Assembly (NCBI RefSeq): GCF_024220515.1
Contig: NZ_JAMXOT010000010.1
Span: 28,584 to 92,583 of the forward strand
DNA length: 64,000 nt
Origin: Oscillatoria sp. HE19RPO
GTDB taxonomy: Bacteria > Cyanobacteriota > Cyanobacteriia > Cyanobacteriales > Laspinemataceae
Reading direction: 5' to 3'
The notes below the pieces were generated by a model. The model saw only the letters and a list, made by a program, of their open reading frames with translations. It was not told where the DNA came from and made no database searches. How positions within the stretch are numbered: position 1 is the first letter of the stretch; every line of letters begins with the position of its first letter. The position numbers and the translations under genes were made by a program. This document shows positions 43,901 through 53,797 of this stretch, piece by piece.

Positions 43901-44797
43901 TTAAGCATTTTTATTTTCATAAAGCAAATAAGCCCGTTTACCAGAACTCAGATCTTGTACAGTTCCATAAACGCCTTGTTCTTGGGGGTCCGTTAAGCTT
44001 GATTTAATAACCATTCCCGCCTCAATTAAAGACTGATGTATTGTCATCGGATCTAGATTCTGAGCTTGCAGAATTTCCGTATGGTAATCTAAAATTAATT
44101 TATTAACAGTGCCATTATGAATGAATGGTAAAAGGGTTTCAACTACTTTGTGTTCAAATCCTTCTACATCTACCTTCACAAAATCAAATTTATTGACTTT
44201 TGTCTCTTTTAAAATAGTTTCTATTGATACAAATTTTGCAGTTTCCGAAACCTTTACTGGACTATATTTATATTTTTTAACTAAACTTGACTGCCCAGAA
44301 TACATAGAAGGGTAAAGGCTAATTTCAGTTTCTACTTGCTCATTTTCTCCCAAAGCATTTTGAAAAATGAAAAAGTTTTCAACCTGATTAATCCTCATAT
44401 TAATTTCTATCAAACTTGTTAGTCGGGATTGGGGCTCTACCGAAATGACAGTACCTTGTGGACCTACTATAGTACCTGCTAAAGCAGAGAAAAATCCCTC
44501 ATTTGCCCCTATATCTAAAACTACTTGTCCAGCTTTTATTTCTGAGCTAAAAATATTAATTGTCTTTTCTTCATATTCGTTTTCCAAAATCATGATACGC
44601 CCAATATGTGTCATGGGATCTGCATAAAAGCGAATCCCGGAACCTGTGTTAATAATGCGACGACGCTCATCAGGTGCTAGCAGACGAGCCAGCATAGTAG
44701 CTAGGAACTTGGGTTTAGTATTGTATAGCCAATTAAGTTTTTGCAGAACTTGGATATGAAATTGTCGATTGACTTGATCGTTTTTAGAAAAAATCAT
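43901..44797 (-). CDS. FkbM family SAM-dependent methyltransferase
   Basis: 298 residues. The Rossmann methyltransferase motif I is VVLDIGANEGFFSALAGTIV (about 95-114); motif II follows at GTVISVEPQSRLTSLIEINM, and NKFDFVKVDVEGFEHKVVET is the FkbM-type post-core signature. Such enzymes methylate hydroxyls of sugars or polyketides. The N-terminal 70 residues (QFHIQVLQKLNWLYNTKPKF) are extra and helical. It is flanked by repeats and the decayed IS on one side and a 1.1-kb gap on the other, with no glycosyltransferase neighbours, so it looks isolated. AT-rich codon use differs from neighbours and suggests transfer. Confidence 0.88.
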   Translation of the reverse strand: MIFSKNDQVNRQFHIQVLQKLNWLYNTKPKFLATMLARLLAPDERRRIINTGSGIRFYADPMTHIGRIMILENEYEEKTINIFSSEIKAGQVVLDIGANEGFFSALAGTIVGPQGTVISVEPQSRLTSLIEINMRINQVENFFIFQNALGENEQVETEISLYPSMYSGQSSLVKKYKYSPVKVSETAKFVSIETILKETKVNKFDFVKVDVEGFEHKVVETLLPFIHNGTVNKLILDYHTEILQAQNLDPMTIHQSLIEAGMVIKSSLTDPQEQGVYGTVQDLSSGKRAYLLYENKNA

Positions 44798-45881
44798 ATT
44801 AATGCAGGGTTACTAGATTAGTAGGGTTTCAGTGTAGCCACAACTTTTAGTTAAGTATTAAAGGCACAGGTAGTGTAGCCAGCCTATTTTTATTCGGCGT
44901 CAGTAGGGATAACTTTGAAAAATCACCTAGATATTGATCTATAGCTCTCCTAAATGGGTTGTTTCAGGTATTCAATGTTGAAACCTGGGTAGTGCGAGTC
45001 AGAAAGCTCGTTGGCTTTATTACAAATTATTGAGGATTGCTATAGTGCTTGAGCGATAAGTAATGGATGGTTGAACAAAAGATGCACAAAAAATTAAGAT
45101 ATCCTGATTTTATCATTAAACTATTGGAGTGTCAATAGACTTCTTGCAAAATTCTAAAAACTACCCCTTTTTAAGGGGTAGGGCTGTTTCATTCTAGTCA
45201 CCAAAATGCAGGGAAGGGGCCCAGAAAGCCCCCTCTAAGGGAAGTCCAAAAAATAAAATATCCAAAACCCGCACCCTCAAGGGTGGAGGCTCACAGGACG
45301 TTAGCGAAGCCCGGGCCGTTAGGGCTATAGCCCGCCTGCGCGGGCTAAATACAGTCTTGTTAGGTGCGATCGCATCAAAGCAAGGAGGATTTATTTGTTG
45401 GAATACCCTAAGCAGTCATGCAAAATAAATTGTACATCCTGATTGGCTGAAACCATTGCCCAGAGAGGCTATCCGAAGGTTGGCTTCCTGGGATAGTCTT
45501 CCGGCTTGGAAATAATAGGGAACTTCTCATCTCTCTGTCGAGTTGATTCAATGATCTCGTAGTTGATTATTGAAGTGTTCGGATACCTGTTCTGCATTGG
45601 GTTGACAAGCAAATTTTGGTTAAATTAAGCTTTTAAGTTACTTCCAAGCTTTAGCTTCAATAGTTTTAACTTGTTTGTTCAATTGTTGTCAGTCTAACTC
45701 TTTACTCTTTTCACTGAAGTGTAAGCTCGATGAAACCCGGTTTCTTGTCTTACAGAGCTAAAACTGTACTGGCTTCTGTGTTCTGGCGCTAGAGCAGCCA
45801 TCAGAAACCGGGTTTCTTGAAAAATCTGTAGCAATTCGCAGCAAAAAGTGCCAGAAACCCGGTTTCTTGTCCTACGAATTC
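44798..45881. other. Repeat-bearing intergenic region
   Basis: About 1.08 kb without a gene. It contains a left end of the AGAC-TTCTTGCAAAAT MITE (about 45138) with no right partner, a half end GGGAAGTCCAAAAAATAAAA (from 45239), a GC-rich segment (GCCCGCCTGCGCGGGC near 45330) and three copies of AAACCCGGTTTCTTG or its inverse (45735-45875). Confidence 0.6.
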
Positions 45882-46712
45882 CTAGGTTTCAGAAGTTGAG
45901 GACCCATTTAAAATCGGCGTTAAATAAGCAACCAGGGCACCCAGGAGAAACCCCAGGATATTCCGCAGTAAGGGTAAAAAATCACTGGTCCGCGAAATCA
46001 CAGGGCCCAAACCAAAGGCAATAAATAAAATTCCCCAGAGGGGTGAAAACATTAAGGCCCATTGCCAGGAAAATGCTTGTCGATCTTTTCTGGGATGTGC
46101 GGCAAATCCAAAGATGATGCCCCCCACCGTTGAAGTAATCAGGGTAAGGATCCATTGCTCCCTCGGCAACCCGGGGACCACCAGGCATCCCCCTTGGCGC
46201 AAACAATTTTCCACGGTATTTAATGAGTTAAGAATTGCCTGGTCCTCTCCGTTGTCTCGAACAAAAAATTGATTGCCGTAGCGGGTTTGTAATTCGATCC
46301 AGAAGGTTCTCGGCAGTAAGGGGTAGAGTTCATCCCCCACATTGAATCCCAAGAGGTTGCCCCCCCGAGGGTCGGCAATCAGTAGGACGCTCTTATCGTT
46401 GAGGTCCCAATAATCCTTAACGGCCCGACCTGGGGTGCGATCGTATTGGGTCAGGACCCTCAGTTTCCAGCCGGTTTCTGCTTCAAAATTCTCTAACTCT
46501 TGGATTAAGTTCTCTTCCTGGATGCTCGTTAGGGAGTTGGCAAGGTCAATAATTGGGGTTTGGATTTCCGGCAGTAACTCGGGATTGTCATAAGCTTGAG
46601 CCGAAATCGGGGCGATCGCCCAAGCTGATACCGCCAGGAAAAAGGCCGCCACGGATATGAGAAGTCTTTGGGGAAATGTTGATTGCATTGCAGTCTCTAT
46701 AGGAGTTTTCAT
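45882..46712 (-). CDS. TPM-domain membrane protein (Psb32-like)
   Basis: 276 residues from the ATG at 46710-46712; the ORF opens 18 codons earlier and another ATG lies eight codons later, so the start is uncertain. The signal peptide (about 10-40, LLISVAAFFLAVSAWAIAP) precedes a TPM domain (about 45-175): LPEIQTPIIDLANSLTSIQE, TGWKLRVLTQYDRTPG and NLLGFNVGDELYPLLP. Two pairs of membrane helices near the C-terminus replace the usual single anchor. TPM-domain proteins include plant TLP18.3 and cyanobacterial Psb32, linked to photosystem II repair; a phosphatase activity has been proposed for the family. Assignment to Psb32 itself is not certain. Confidence 0.78.
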   Translation of the reverse strand: MKTPIETAMQSTFPQRLLISVAAFFLAVSAWAIAPISAQAYDNPELLPEIQTPIIDLANSLTSIQEENLIQELENFEAETGWKLRVLTQYDRTPGRAVKDYWDLNDKSVLLIADPRGGNLLGFNVGDELYPLLPRTFWIELQTRYGNQFFVRDNGEDQAILNSLNTVENCLRQGGCLVVPGLPREQWILTLITSTVGGIIFGFAAHPRKDRQAFSWQWALMFSPLWGILFIAFGLGPVISRTSDFLPLLRNILGFLLGALVAYLTPILNGSSTSET

Positions 46713-47022
46713 TCTTTCATCCAACCAGGGTGGCATCACAGAAGGCTCCACCCCCGAGCCATTCATAAACTTAATATTTGTTTACAGTTTTTACCTTCCC
46801 TTAATATTAAGCATCTCTCCCCAATGCCGTCAATCAGAATTCTGGCAGATTTAGCCCCGGTGTAATTTTATCTTTTAACAGGTTGACAACTTGCAATTTT
46901 TAGAATAAAATTATCAAACCTCAATCCGGCTGACTTGAGGGAGGAATTGCCCCTGACTAATCATTCATGATGAATCAACGGGTTAACCGAAATAGCCCGA
47001 GAAAGACTGGACGCCTCCCCAA

Positions 47023-47388
47023 TCAGGGTTGAGATTCCAAATAACTTAATAACCAATTCGCCATCGTAGCGCGACGGGTTAAGCGGGGAACCAACTCCCC
47101 CACCTTATAACCCGAAAACCCCAACTTTTCCTTCAGCAATTGTTTATTTTCTTTAGGAATAGAACGAGTCAATTTAACCGTTGCCGGTCGGCTGGCGATA
47201 AAATCGGGAGGTTCGGGATACTCTTCTCGCCACAGCGTATCGACCGCATCCGTATTCCAAGCTTGAGTCATTTCCTCATAGCGATACCCTAAAAAATGCC
47301 AAACCAAGCGATTAACCGTCAAATCATCAATCTGGTCATTGAGAATATCCCAAATCGTATCAGAGTTAAGGGGGGGTAATTCAGACAT
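47023..47388 (-). CDS. DUF1823 family protein
   Basis: 121 residues, soluble. NSDTIWDILNDQIDDLTVNR, LVWHFLGYRYEEMTQAWN, LWREEYPEPPDFIASRPATV and KLTRSIPKENKQLLKEKLGF are characteristic of this small cyanobacterial/plastid family of unknown function. It lies 86 bp downstream of the STAND-WD40 gene on the same strand and could be read through from it, but such genes occur in many other contexts. Confidence 0.85.
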   Translation of the reverse strand: MSELPPLNSDTIWDILNDQIDDLTVNRLVWHFLGYRYEEMTQAWNTDAVDTLWREEYPEPPDFIASRPATVKLTRSIPKENKQLLKEKLGFSGYKVGELVPRLTRRATMANWLLSYLESQP

Positions 47389-47474
47389 AAACCTGGAGAG
47401 AACGACAATAAATAACCAGATTACTTCAAATCCGTGACAATCAGTGTAATCAGTGGTTCACCCCTCCCCCATTC

Positions 47475-50400
47475 TTATCGCTGCTGGCTCACCCGTTGTA
47501 AATAAGGAACGCCAGACTTAGGAAATCGTTGTTCCTTAATCGCTTCCTCGCAAAGCGCCCGATCGCCCTCGTTGATATTTTTAGAATACTTAAAATAATC
47601 ATGGAGCCAAGTACAAGCGCGGCGAGTCAAATCATCTAAATCCAAATTCCACAAAATCACCGTATTATCATCTCCAGCCGAGGCAATAATTTCACCATCG
47701 GGACTAAACTCCACATCTAAAACCCCGGAAGTATGACCTTGGAGGGTTTTTAATAACGTCCCATCCTTAAGACTCCACAGCTTAACCGTGCCATCCCAAC
47801 TGGCCGAAACCAACAGGCGACCATCAGGAGAGAAGCGAACACTTTCCACACTATCGCTATAGCCTTGCAGCAGAGTTTTTTCTAGAGTGCCATCCAGATG
47901 CCAAATTTTCACCGTATTATCCCAACTGGCGGAAGCAATGCGCTGACCATCGGGAGAGAACGTCACACTGGTGACGTAGGACTGATGAGGATAGCGACCG
48001 GAGAGAGTTTGGAGCAGTTCACCGTCCTTGGTCCAAAGTTTGACCATTCTATCATCCGAACCGGAGGCAATCAGACGACCATCGGGGGAAAAAGCCACAC
48101 TATTCACCCGTTCAGTGTGACCCTCTAAAACCCCCAATAACGTGCCATCGATCCGCCAAATTTTGACGGTTTTATCGCGAGAACCGGAGGCAATTAATTG
48201 ACCATCGGGGGAAAAACTGACCGAATAAGCCCGATCGCTGTGACTACTTTCTGCTGGACAATCGGAATTTTTCGACGGGTCCCCGGTCAAATTCGGGTCC
48301 ACTAAAGTTTTGAGGAGGGTGCCATTGGACGCATTCCAAATTTTGACTGTACAATCTTGAGAGACCGAGGCGATCGCCCGACCATCGGGAGAAAAACTGA
48401 CGCCAAATACGCGATCGCTATGTCCCTCGGGAGCCTGTAACGTGGTCACCGCTGAGGGGGTGCGACCCGGTTCCAGACTCCAAATTTTCACGGTTTTATC
48501 CCAACTGGCTGATGCCAACTGTTTTCCCGTGGGAGACAAACTGATGCTGGATATTCGTCCTTTGTGACCCACTTCCCCAGCTAATACTTGCAAAAATGTA
48601 TCTTTCAATGTCCACAGGCGAATGGTTTTGTCCCAACTGGCGGATGCCAAGGTCATGCCATCGGGACTAAAATTGACACTGGTGACTCGACCACTATGAC
48701 CTTTGAGGGTTTTAATCGGCGTCCCATCTAATTTCCAAATTTTAATGGCATTATCATCGCCTGCGGATGCAAACCAGCGACCATCGGGACTAAAACTCAG
48801 GCTAAACACAATATCATCATGAGCTTTCCAGGTTTGGGTGTTGTTTTCTTCCAGATTAGTCACGGAAATAGTATGGTCCACCCCAGCAGAAACCAGATGA
48901 CGACCATCGGGACTAAAGGCCAATGCGGTGACCCAATCGGTATGAACTTTTAAAGTCTGTTGCAGGGTACCCTCCAGACTCCAAAGTTTAACGGTTTTGT
49001 CATCGGAAGCGGAGGCGAGGGTTTGACCATCGGGACTAAAGGTGACCCAATTCACGGAATCGGTATGACCTTGAAAGGTGCGGACCAAACTGCCATCGGA
49101 GACCCGCCATAATTTGACGGTTTGATCGTGACTGGCGGTGGCAACAAGTTGACTATCTGGGGAAAAAGTAGCGCTATAAATGCTATTGGTATGGCCGGTG
49201 AGGGTTTTATAAAGACTGCCATCGCGCTTCCAGAGTTTAACGGTGCTATCTCGTGAGGCGGAGGCAATTAAGTTGCCATCATTCGAGAAGCCTACGCTAG
49301 TGACGGCATCGGTATGACTGACCCCGGTCACATCTAGGCTATAATCTACCAATTTTTTATGGAGACTGCCGTTGCGGTTCCAAAGCAATACTTGAGTGTC
49401 ATTGCTTCCGGAGGCTAATAACTGACCATCAGGAGAGAAGGCGACACTCCAGACTTCTGCACCATGTTCTTCTAAGCGGTTACGTTCTCGCACTCCATAG
49501 ACGGCTTGTTGTAAGGCGGCTGCTACTCGCAGTTTGGTTTCTGAGTCGGGGTTTTTAGCGATGGAGAGTTTTCGCCTGGATCTTAAACTTTCGACTAAGG
49601 CATCAAATTCGCGATCGGAGACATAGAGGGCTTCACTGGAGGCACTAATTGCGGTAATTTGAGCATTTTCCACTCCGATGGAGGCTTGTTCTTTTTGAGC
49701 GAGGGCGAACACACTGGCAAAAGCTAATAAACTGACTAAAAAGCCCAAAAAACCCATCTGACGTTTGAGCATTTTATTGCTTTTTTCCAGTTGAGCTTGG
49801 GTCTTTTTTTTGGCTTCTTCGGCTTTGACTAATTGGGCCTCGGGACCAAAGTCGGTTTCATATTTTTGGCGGACGGGGTGAACGAGATAGTCATGGACGA
49901 GTTGATAGCGATCGCCGGATTCTTCCCGGTGAATAAAGACTAAACCGGCTCCTTCGAGAATGGTTAAAATTAAGTCCAGCTGTGCCGGGGTGAGTTTTCT
50001 GTCTGCTTTTAATTCTTCTTGGGTGCGAAGGGGTCGGGTGTTGTTGGGATTGGTCAGACGGTACAGGACTTCCCAAGCGGGTTTTTCGTTGTCGGGACCA
50101 CAGTCGCGAATCACTTGGACGAGGGAGCGGGCAATCAGGATTTCTTTGGGGCGATCGCCAAGCTTTTGGTACTGTTCTAATGTGGTGATTTTTTCTTCAT
50201 CATCTTGCAGTTGAGCGCCGACGAGTTGCAATTCAATCGGGCGCACCTGACCTGTTTCATTGGCCAAATCCCGAACTAATGCCTCAATCAGTTCAGTTTC
50301 CAGGTAAAATTGCGATCGTTCGGTTAAGCGCTGAATTACCTCTACGGCCTGAGCGGCGGAAAAATCACTGAGTTGATAACGAATTTCTTTACTGAGAATA

Positions 50401-52655
50401 TCGTTATTAATGGCATCGAGATAGCATAACCGTTCGCAGTCTAATAAATAATGTAAGAAATCCGTTCTCAGGGAGAGGATTACTTTCACAAAGGGAATAT
50501 CGAGGCAGATTTGTAAAAAGCGATAGAATTCTTGCCGACTTTCTTGGGTTTTATGGACAAAGAAAAATTCTTCAAATTGGTCAAAAACAATCACTGTGAG
50601 GAGATTGCGATTGACGTTGGACCGCAGCATGGATAAGGCGGCTTGAACTGGGGAAGGGTCAGCGGATTTCTGTCCGGTCAGGCTTTGCCCCTTTTGTAGG
50701 TCCCCATTGAGTTCGGCCCACTCGGAATTGGGTTCTGGGGGAATTCCCAGGGTTTGGCTGATGGTTTCATTGAGGCGTTTGGAGAGGGTGGCTATCCAAT
50801 CGGTATAGGACCGCAGCACTACTGGCAATGCAAGGCGATCGCCAACTGCCCGTCCGGCTAATGCTGGAACGAATCCGGCATTCACCAAGGAGGATTTGCC
50901 AACCCCAGAGTCGCCATAGAGAATGGTGAGTTTTTTATCGGCGCGAGTCATACGTTCTAGCAAACATTCAATATGGCTTTGGCGGCCTGCGGCGGCGATT
51001 TCTTGGGGAAGGCCCACCGTGTCGGAATGCTTGGGGGCCAGTCCACTTAAGGCGGTTTGGTTTAAGGGTTGGGAATGCGCCTTGGTTTGGGGTTGCAGCA
51101 ATCCGGCCCCGACAAAAGCCCGGAATCCATAGAGGGTTTCAATGGAGCGTTGTTCTTGTTTGAGGCGAAAGGCTTCGACATACTCTTGATGCTCAAAATA
51201 GAGCGATCGCAGCAGTTTTAAAATTGAAATATAAAGTTGGGGGTCCCGTTCGGGTTTGGTGACTTGTTGGGCTAAATTGAGTATGTAGATCGCCGCTTGG
51301 GACTGTTGATACCAGGAGGGGGCCGAATCTTTGAATGGCACGGGGGCCGGGGTTGCTTCAGGACTCAACCACCGGACTGTGGCCCGGGCGTGGAAGTACA
51401 AGTACAATCCCTGTTCTTGGCGCTCGGTGACAGGGGCCAAGGCTAAAGCGGCGATCGCTTTTTGGGCGTACTCCAATCCCTGTTCCCACTCTTCGCGCGC
51501 CAGGGCGATTTCTGCCATAAATCCATAATCCCGGGCCAATTGCACTGGGTGTTTTTCATGGAGATCCACTGTTTTTTCCACTTGAATTTGCAAGCGGTCC
51601 CAGCGCTGTAGTCTGGCTAGGACTTTTCCGTATAGGGGGCTGAGTTGCGCGACAAAATCTAATCGACTTCTGGATTCAAACAGGGTTAAGGCGCGATCGA
51701 GATAGGATTCAGCTTCCGTGAGGTGTTGCTGATTTTGAGCCGGGTTCAGTTCGGCTTTGCGGCAATACAACAATCCCAAGTGAAACCACAGCAGACCGAG
51801 GCGTTCGAGGTCTGGGGAAGAAGTCGCAAGGGGGGTGATTTCTGGGGCCGGTTGTTCGGGGTCCGTGAGGGGTGAACCGGGACCGATATGCTGCCATAAC
51901 GTCAAACTTTCGTGATAATGGGCTTCTGCTGTGTCCAGGCGATCGCGGCAAAATTCATCGCGACCTAGGACAAACTGGACGCTGGCAGAGAGTTCGGCAT
52001 CCAAAGTCACTCCGCGAAACACGCAATCCTTCACTGCTGATTCCAGTTCTTTGCGCCGGTTCGACTCCAGGGGACTCGGGATGCACCATTCATATCCGCT
52101 TTTCTTTGCACCCTTCTCTAATAGCTGAGGAATCAGACTCCCCGCTTCTTGGTGCAGCAGGTCCAATAAGCTATCCGTTTCCATCTCAAATTTAATCGAA
52201 GTGGCGGCCCAACTTTTCAAATCCGGTGCAAACCGGATCAGATAAGTGAGCACTTCTTCCGTCACCCACCAAATCAGGGGAAAAGGAAAACTGTTGCGAA
52301 ACTCATCGCGCACCTGATTTGCCGATACTAGCAACTGTTCCAAACCTTTGGTGCTATCCAACCCAAAAATCATCACCGCTAGGGGTTGTTTCTGATCCAG
52401 AGCGTCCCTCACGGCGCTGTAAAGGGTGTTGACGGTTTTGGGGAGAACCAGAGAATGTACAGAACGTCCTTCCTCGAACATTTCTGGACAGAGGGATTCG
52501 AGACGTTGGAGCATACTCTGCTGCAATGTCACATAATTGCACCGGACTAAAATTAAAGAAAAATTTCCTTCGGACAGGGCGATCGCTCTGACCAACGTCT
52601 GTAAGGATCGCTCGTTATAGAGGGAACATTCAATGGGTTGGTCGAGGTCAGTCAT
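47475..52655 (-). CDS. STAND ATPase with TPR-like region and 14 WD40 repeats
   Basis: 1726 residues. Order: an N-terminal domain (about 1-180, starting MTDLDQPIECSLYNERSLQT, with FSLILVRCNYVTLQQ) of unclear family, perhaps a degenerate P-loop domain; a helical TPR-like region (about 185-520); a STAND NTPase domain (about 555-960) with Walker A YGDSGVGKSSLVNAG (K587) and VIVFDQFEEFFFV as Walker B; a coiled coil and one membrane helix (MGFLGFLVSLLAFASVFALA, about 975-995); then 14 WD40 units (about 1085-1690), enough for two seven-bladed propellers. STAND proteins sense a ligand through repeats and oligomerise; some act in antiphage defence or regulated cell death, but no effector nuclease, protease or TIR domain is seen. 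The P-loop ATPase gene upstream reads in the same direction. Confidence 0.92.
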   Translation of the reverse strand: MTDLDQPIECSLYNERSLQTLVRAIALSEGNFSLILVRCNYVTLQQSMLQRLESLCPEMFEEGRSVHSLVLPKTVNTLYSAVRDALDQKQPLAVMIFGLDSTKGLEQLLVSANQVRDEFRNSFPFPLIWWVTEEVLTYLIRFAPDLKSWAATSIKFEMETDSLLDLLHQEAGSLIPQLLEKGAKKSGYEWCIPSPLESNRRKELESAVKDCVFRGVTLDAELSASVQFVLGRDEFCRDRLDTAEAHYHESLTLWQHIGPGSPLTDPEQPAPEITPLATSSPDLERLGLLWFHLGLLYCRKAELNPAQNQQHLTEAESYLDRALTLFESRSRLDFVAQLSPLYGKVLARLQRWDRLQIQVEKTVDLHEKHPVQLARDYGFMAEIALAREEWEQGLEYAQKAIAALALAPVTERQEQGLYLYFHARATVRWLSPEATPAPVPFKDSAPSWYQQSQAAIYILNLAQQVTKPERDPQLYISILKLLRSLYFEHQEYVEAFRLKQEQRSIETLYGFRAFVGAGLLQPQTKAHSQPLNQTALSGLAPKHSDTVGLPQEIAAAGRQSHIECLLERMTRADKKLTILYGDSGVGKSSLVNAGFVPALAGRAVGDRLALPVVLRSYTDWIATLSKRLNETISQTLGIPPEPNSEWAELNGDLQKGQSLTGQKSADPSPVQAALSMLRSNVNRNLLTVIVFDQFEEFFFVHKTQESRQEFYRFLQICLDIPFVKVILSLRTDFLHYLLDCERLCYLDAINNDILSKEIRYQLSDFSAAQAVEVIQRLTERSQFYLETELIEALVRDLANETGQVRPIELQLVGAQLQDDEEKITTLEQYQKLGDRPKEILIARSLVQVIRDCGPDNEKPAWEVLYRLTNPNNTRPLRTQEELKADRKLTPAQLDLILTILEGAGLVFIHREESGDRYQLVHDYLVHPVRQKYETDFGPEAQLVKAEEAKKKTQAQLEKSNKMLKRQMGFLGFLVSLLAFASVFALAQKEQASIGVENAQITAISASSEALYVSDREFDALVESLRSRRKLSIAKNPDSETKLRVAAALQQAVYGVRERNRLEEHGAEVWSVAFSPDGQLLASGSNDTQVLLWNRNGSLHKKLVDYSLDVTGVSHTDAVTSVGFSNDGNLIASASRDSTVKLWKRDGSLYKTLTGHTNSIYSATFSPDSQLVATASHDQTVKLWRVSDGSLVRTFQGHTDSVNWVTFSPDGQTLASASDDKTVKLWSLEGTLQQTLKVHTDWVTALAFSPDGRHLVSAGVDHTISVTNLEENNTQTWKAHDDIVFSLSFSPDGRWFASAGDDNAIKIWKLDGTPIKTLKGHSGRVTSVNFSPDGMTLASASWDKTIRLWTLKDTFLQVLAGEVGHKGRISSISLSPTGKQLASASWDKTVKIWSLEPGRTPSAVTTLQAPEGHSDRVFGVSFSPDGRAIASVSQDCTVKIWNASNGTLLKTLVDPNLTGDPSKNSDCPAESSHSDRAYSVSFSPDGQLIASGSRDKTVKIWRIDGTLLGVLEGHTERVNSVAFSPDGRLIASGSDDRMVKLWTKDGELLQTLSGRYPHQSYVTSVTFSPDGQRIASASWDNTVKIWHLDGTLEKTLLQGYSDSVESVRFSPDGRLLVSASWDGTVKLWSLKDGTLLKTLQGHTSGVLDVEFSPDGEIIASAGDDNTVILWNLDLDDLTRRACTWLHDYFKYSKNINEGDRALCEEAIKEQRFPKSGVPYLQRVSQQR

Positions 52656-53797
52656 AACTTTCGTCGTTGTGCTCTATTCAAAAGCCAAATCAATACCATA
52701 GTGACTACCCCCAACTATTATTTGCCTATTTTGCTATTCCCTGATTCATCGGTTTGGGTTGGGTTCCTAGTCTCCTTTTTCCCTACTTTTTGCCCTGAAG
52801 CCGTAAAGCTCACTCCCGATCCCGTTATTTGATCCGGCGCAACTTTGCTTCACCGATATTGTTCTTATTGTACAGATAAAAGACTCTCTCTTTTTCTGAA
52901 TTTAGGAGTGTTCTAGATTACCTCCAGACCTAGATTCTCCGACAGGCGATCGGGGATGGATAGAGGGGAATTTTTCTCGGGTTGGATAATAATCTTCCCA
53001 TTATGGCCAGGAGGAATGCCAGGGCGAAATAACTTAATCCTAATTTTAGTTTTTAAGGGTCATTCCGTTCCGATTGGTCTGCTCTTTCTATGATATAGTC
53101 CCTCTAAATCATTGACAGCAAGGGGGGAGGGAGTAACCCCTTGGGGGGATAGACCCTATAGCAATGAGCCAACAGGGTGAGATTTGCTCTATCAGTTTTG
53201 TTCCCGATAAAAATCACGACAGCTTCTATTATCGGAACGAACCTTTACCTCTGATTCCGTCCGAGGATGGGTGAAAGGAGTTGGCGCTTTCCAGGGGATG
53301 AGTCACCGTTTTTACAGGAATCGGGTCTTGATCATAAACGTTTCTGGGCTTCCGTCAAATTTAAAAAATTGACTAAAACCCCAAGCAGAAAAAATCCCAG
53401 AAAAATATCAGAAATCGATTCCCTCTCGGTGGGATACCTGTCAATTCGATAAAATAGAGCGCTCAACAAATGGGAATAAACTGGCCTGGTCTTCATCCCG
53501 CTTTTTTAATTCAGTCTCCAGATCGTAGAGAGAGTGAAAGATTCACTCCTCTCTTGACAAATATTGTTCCCTCTGTATTGAAGGGGGGATAAATGACTGG
53601 CTTATGCTCCAACCTTTTGTAGCGACAATCTTGAGCTAAAACTTGGGTAAAATTCGCACCCGTTTATCGGACTCAACCCATCTACCCCAGCGGGGTGGGA
53701 TAGTAGCAGGGCGATCGCCCGGAGAGACTTCCACCTAAGCCCTCAGAGTGTTCAGGTCAAGACAAAAAAGATCGGGACAAAGGCAGACAACCCGGAT
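52656..53797. other. Intergenic region between two ATPase genes
   Basis: About 1.14 kb with no supported gene. A short ORF at 53267-53452 lacks any signal. None of the repeat families of the window was found here. It may contain the promoter of the STAND-WD40 gene or an undetected RNA. Confidence 0.5.
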
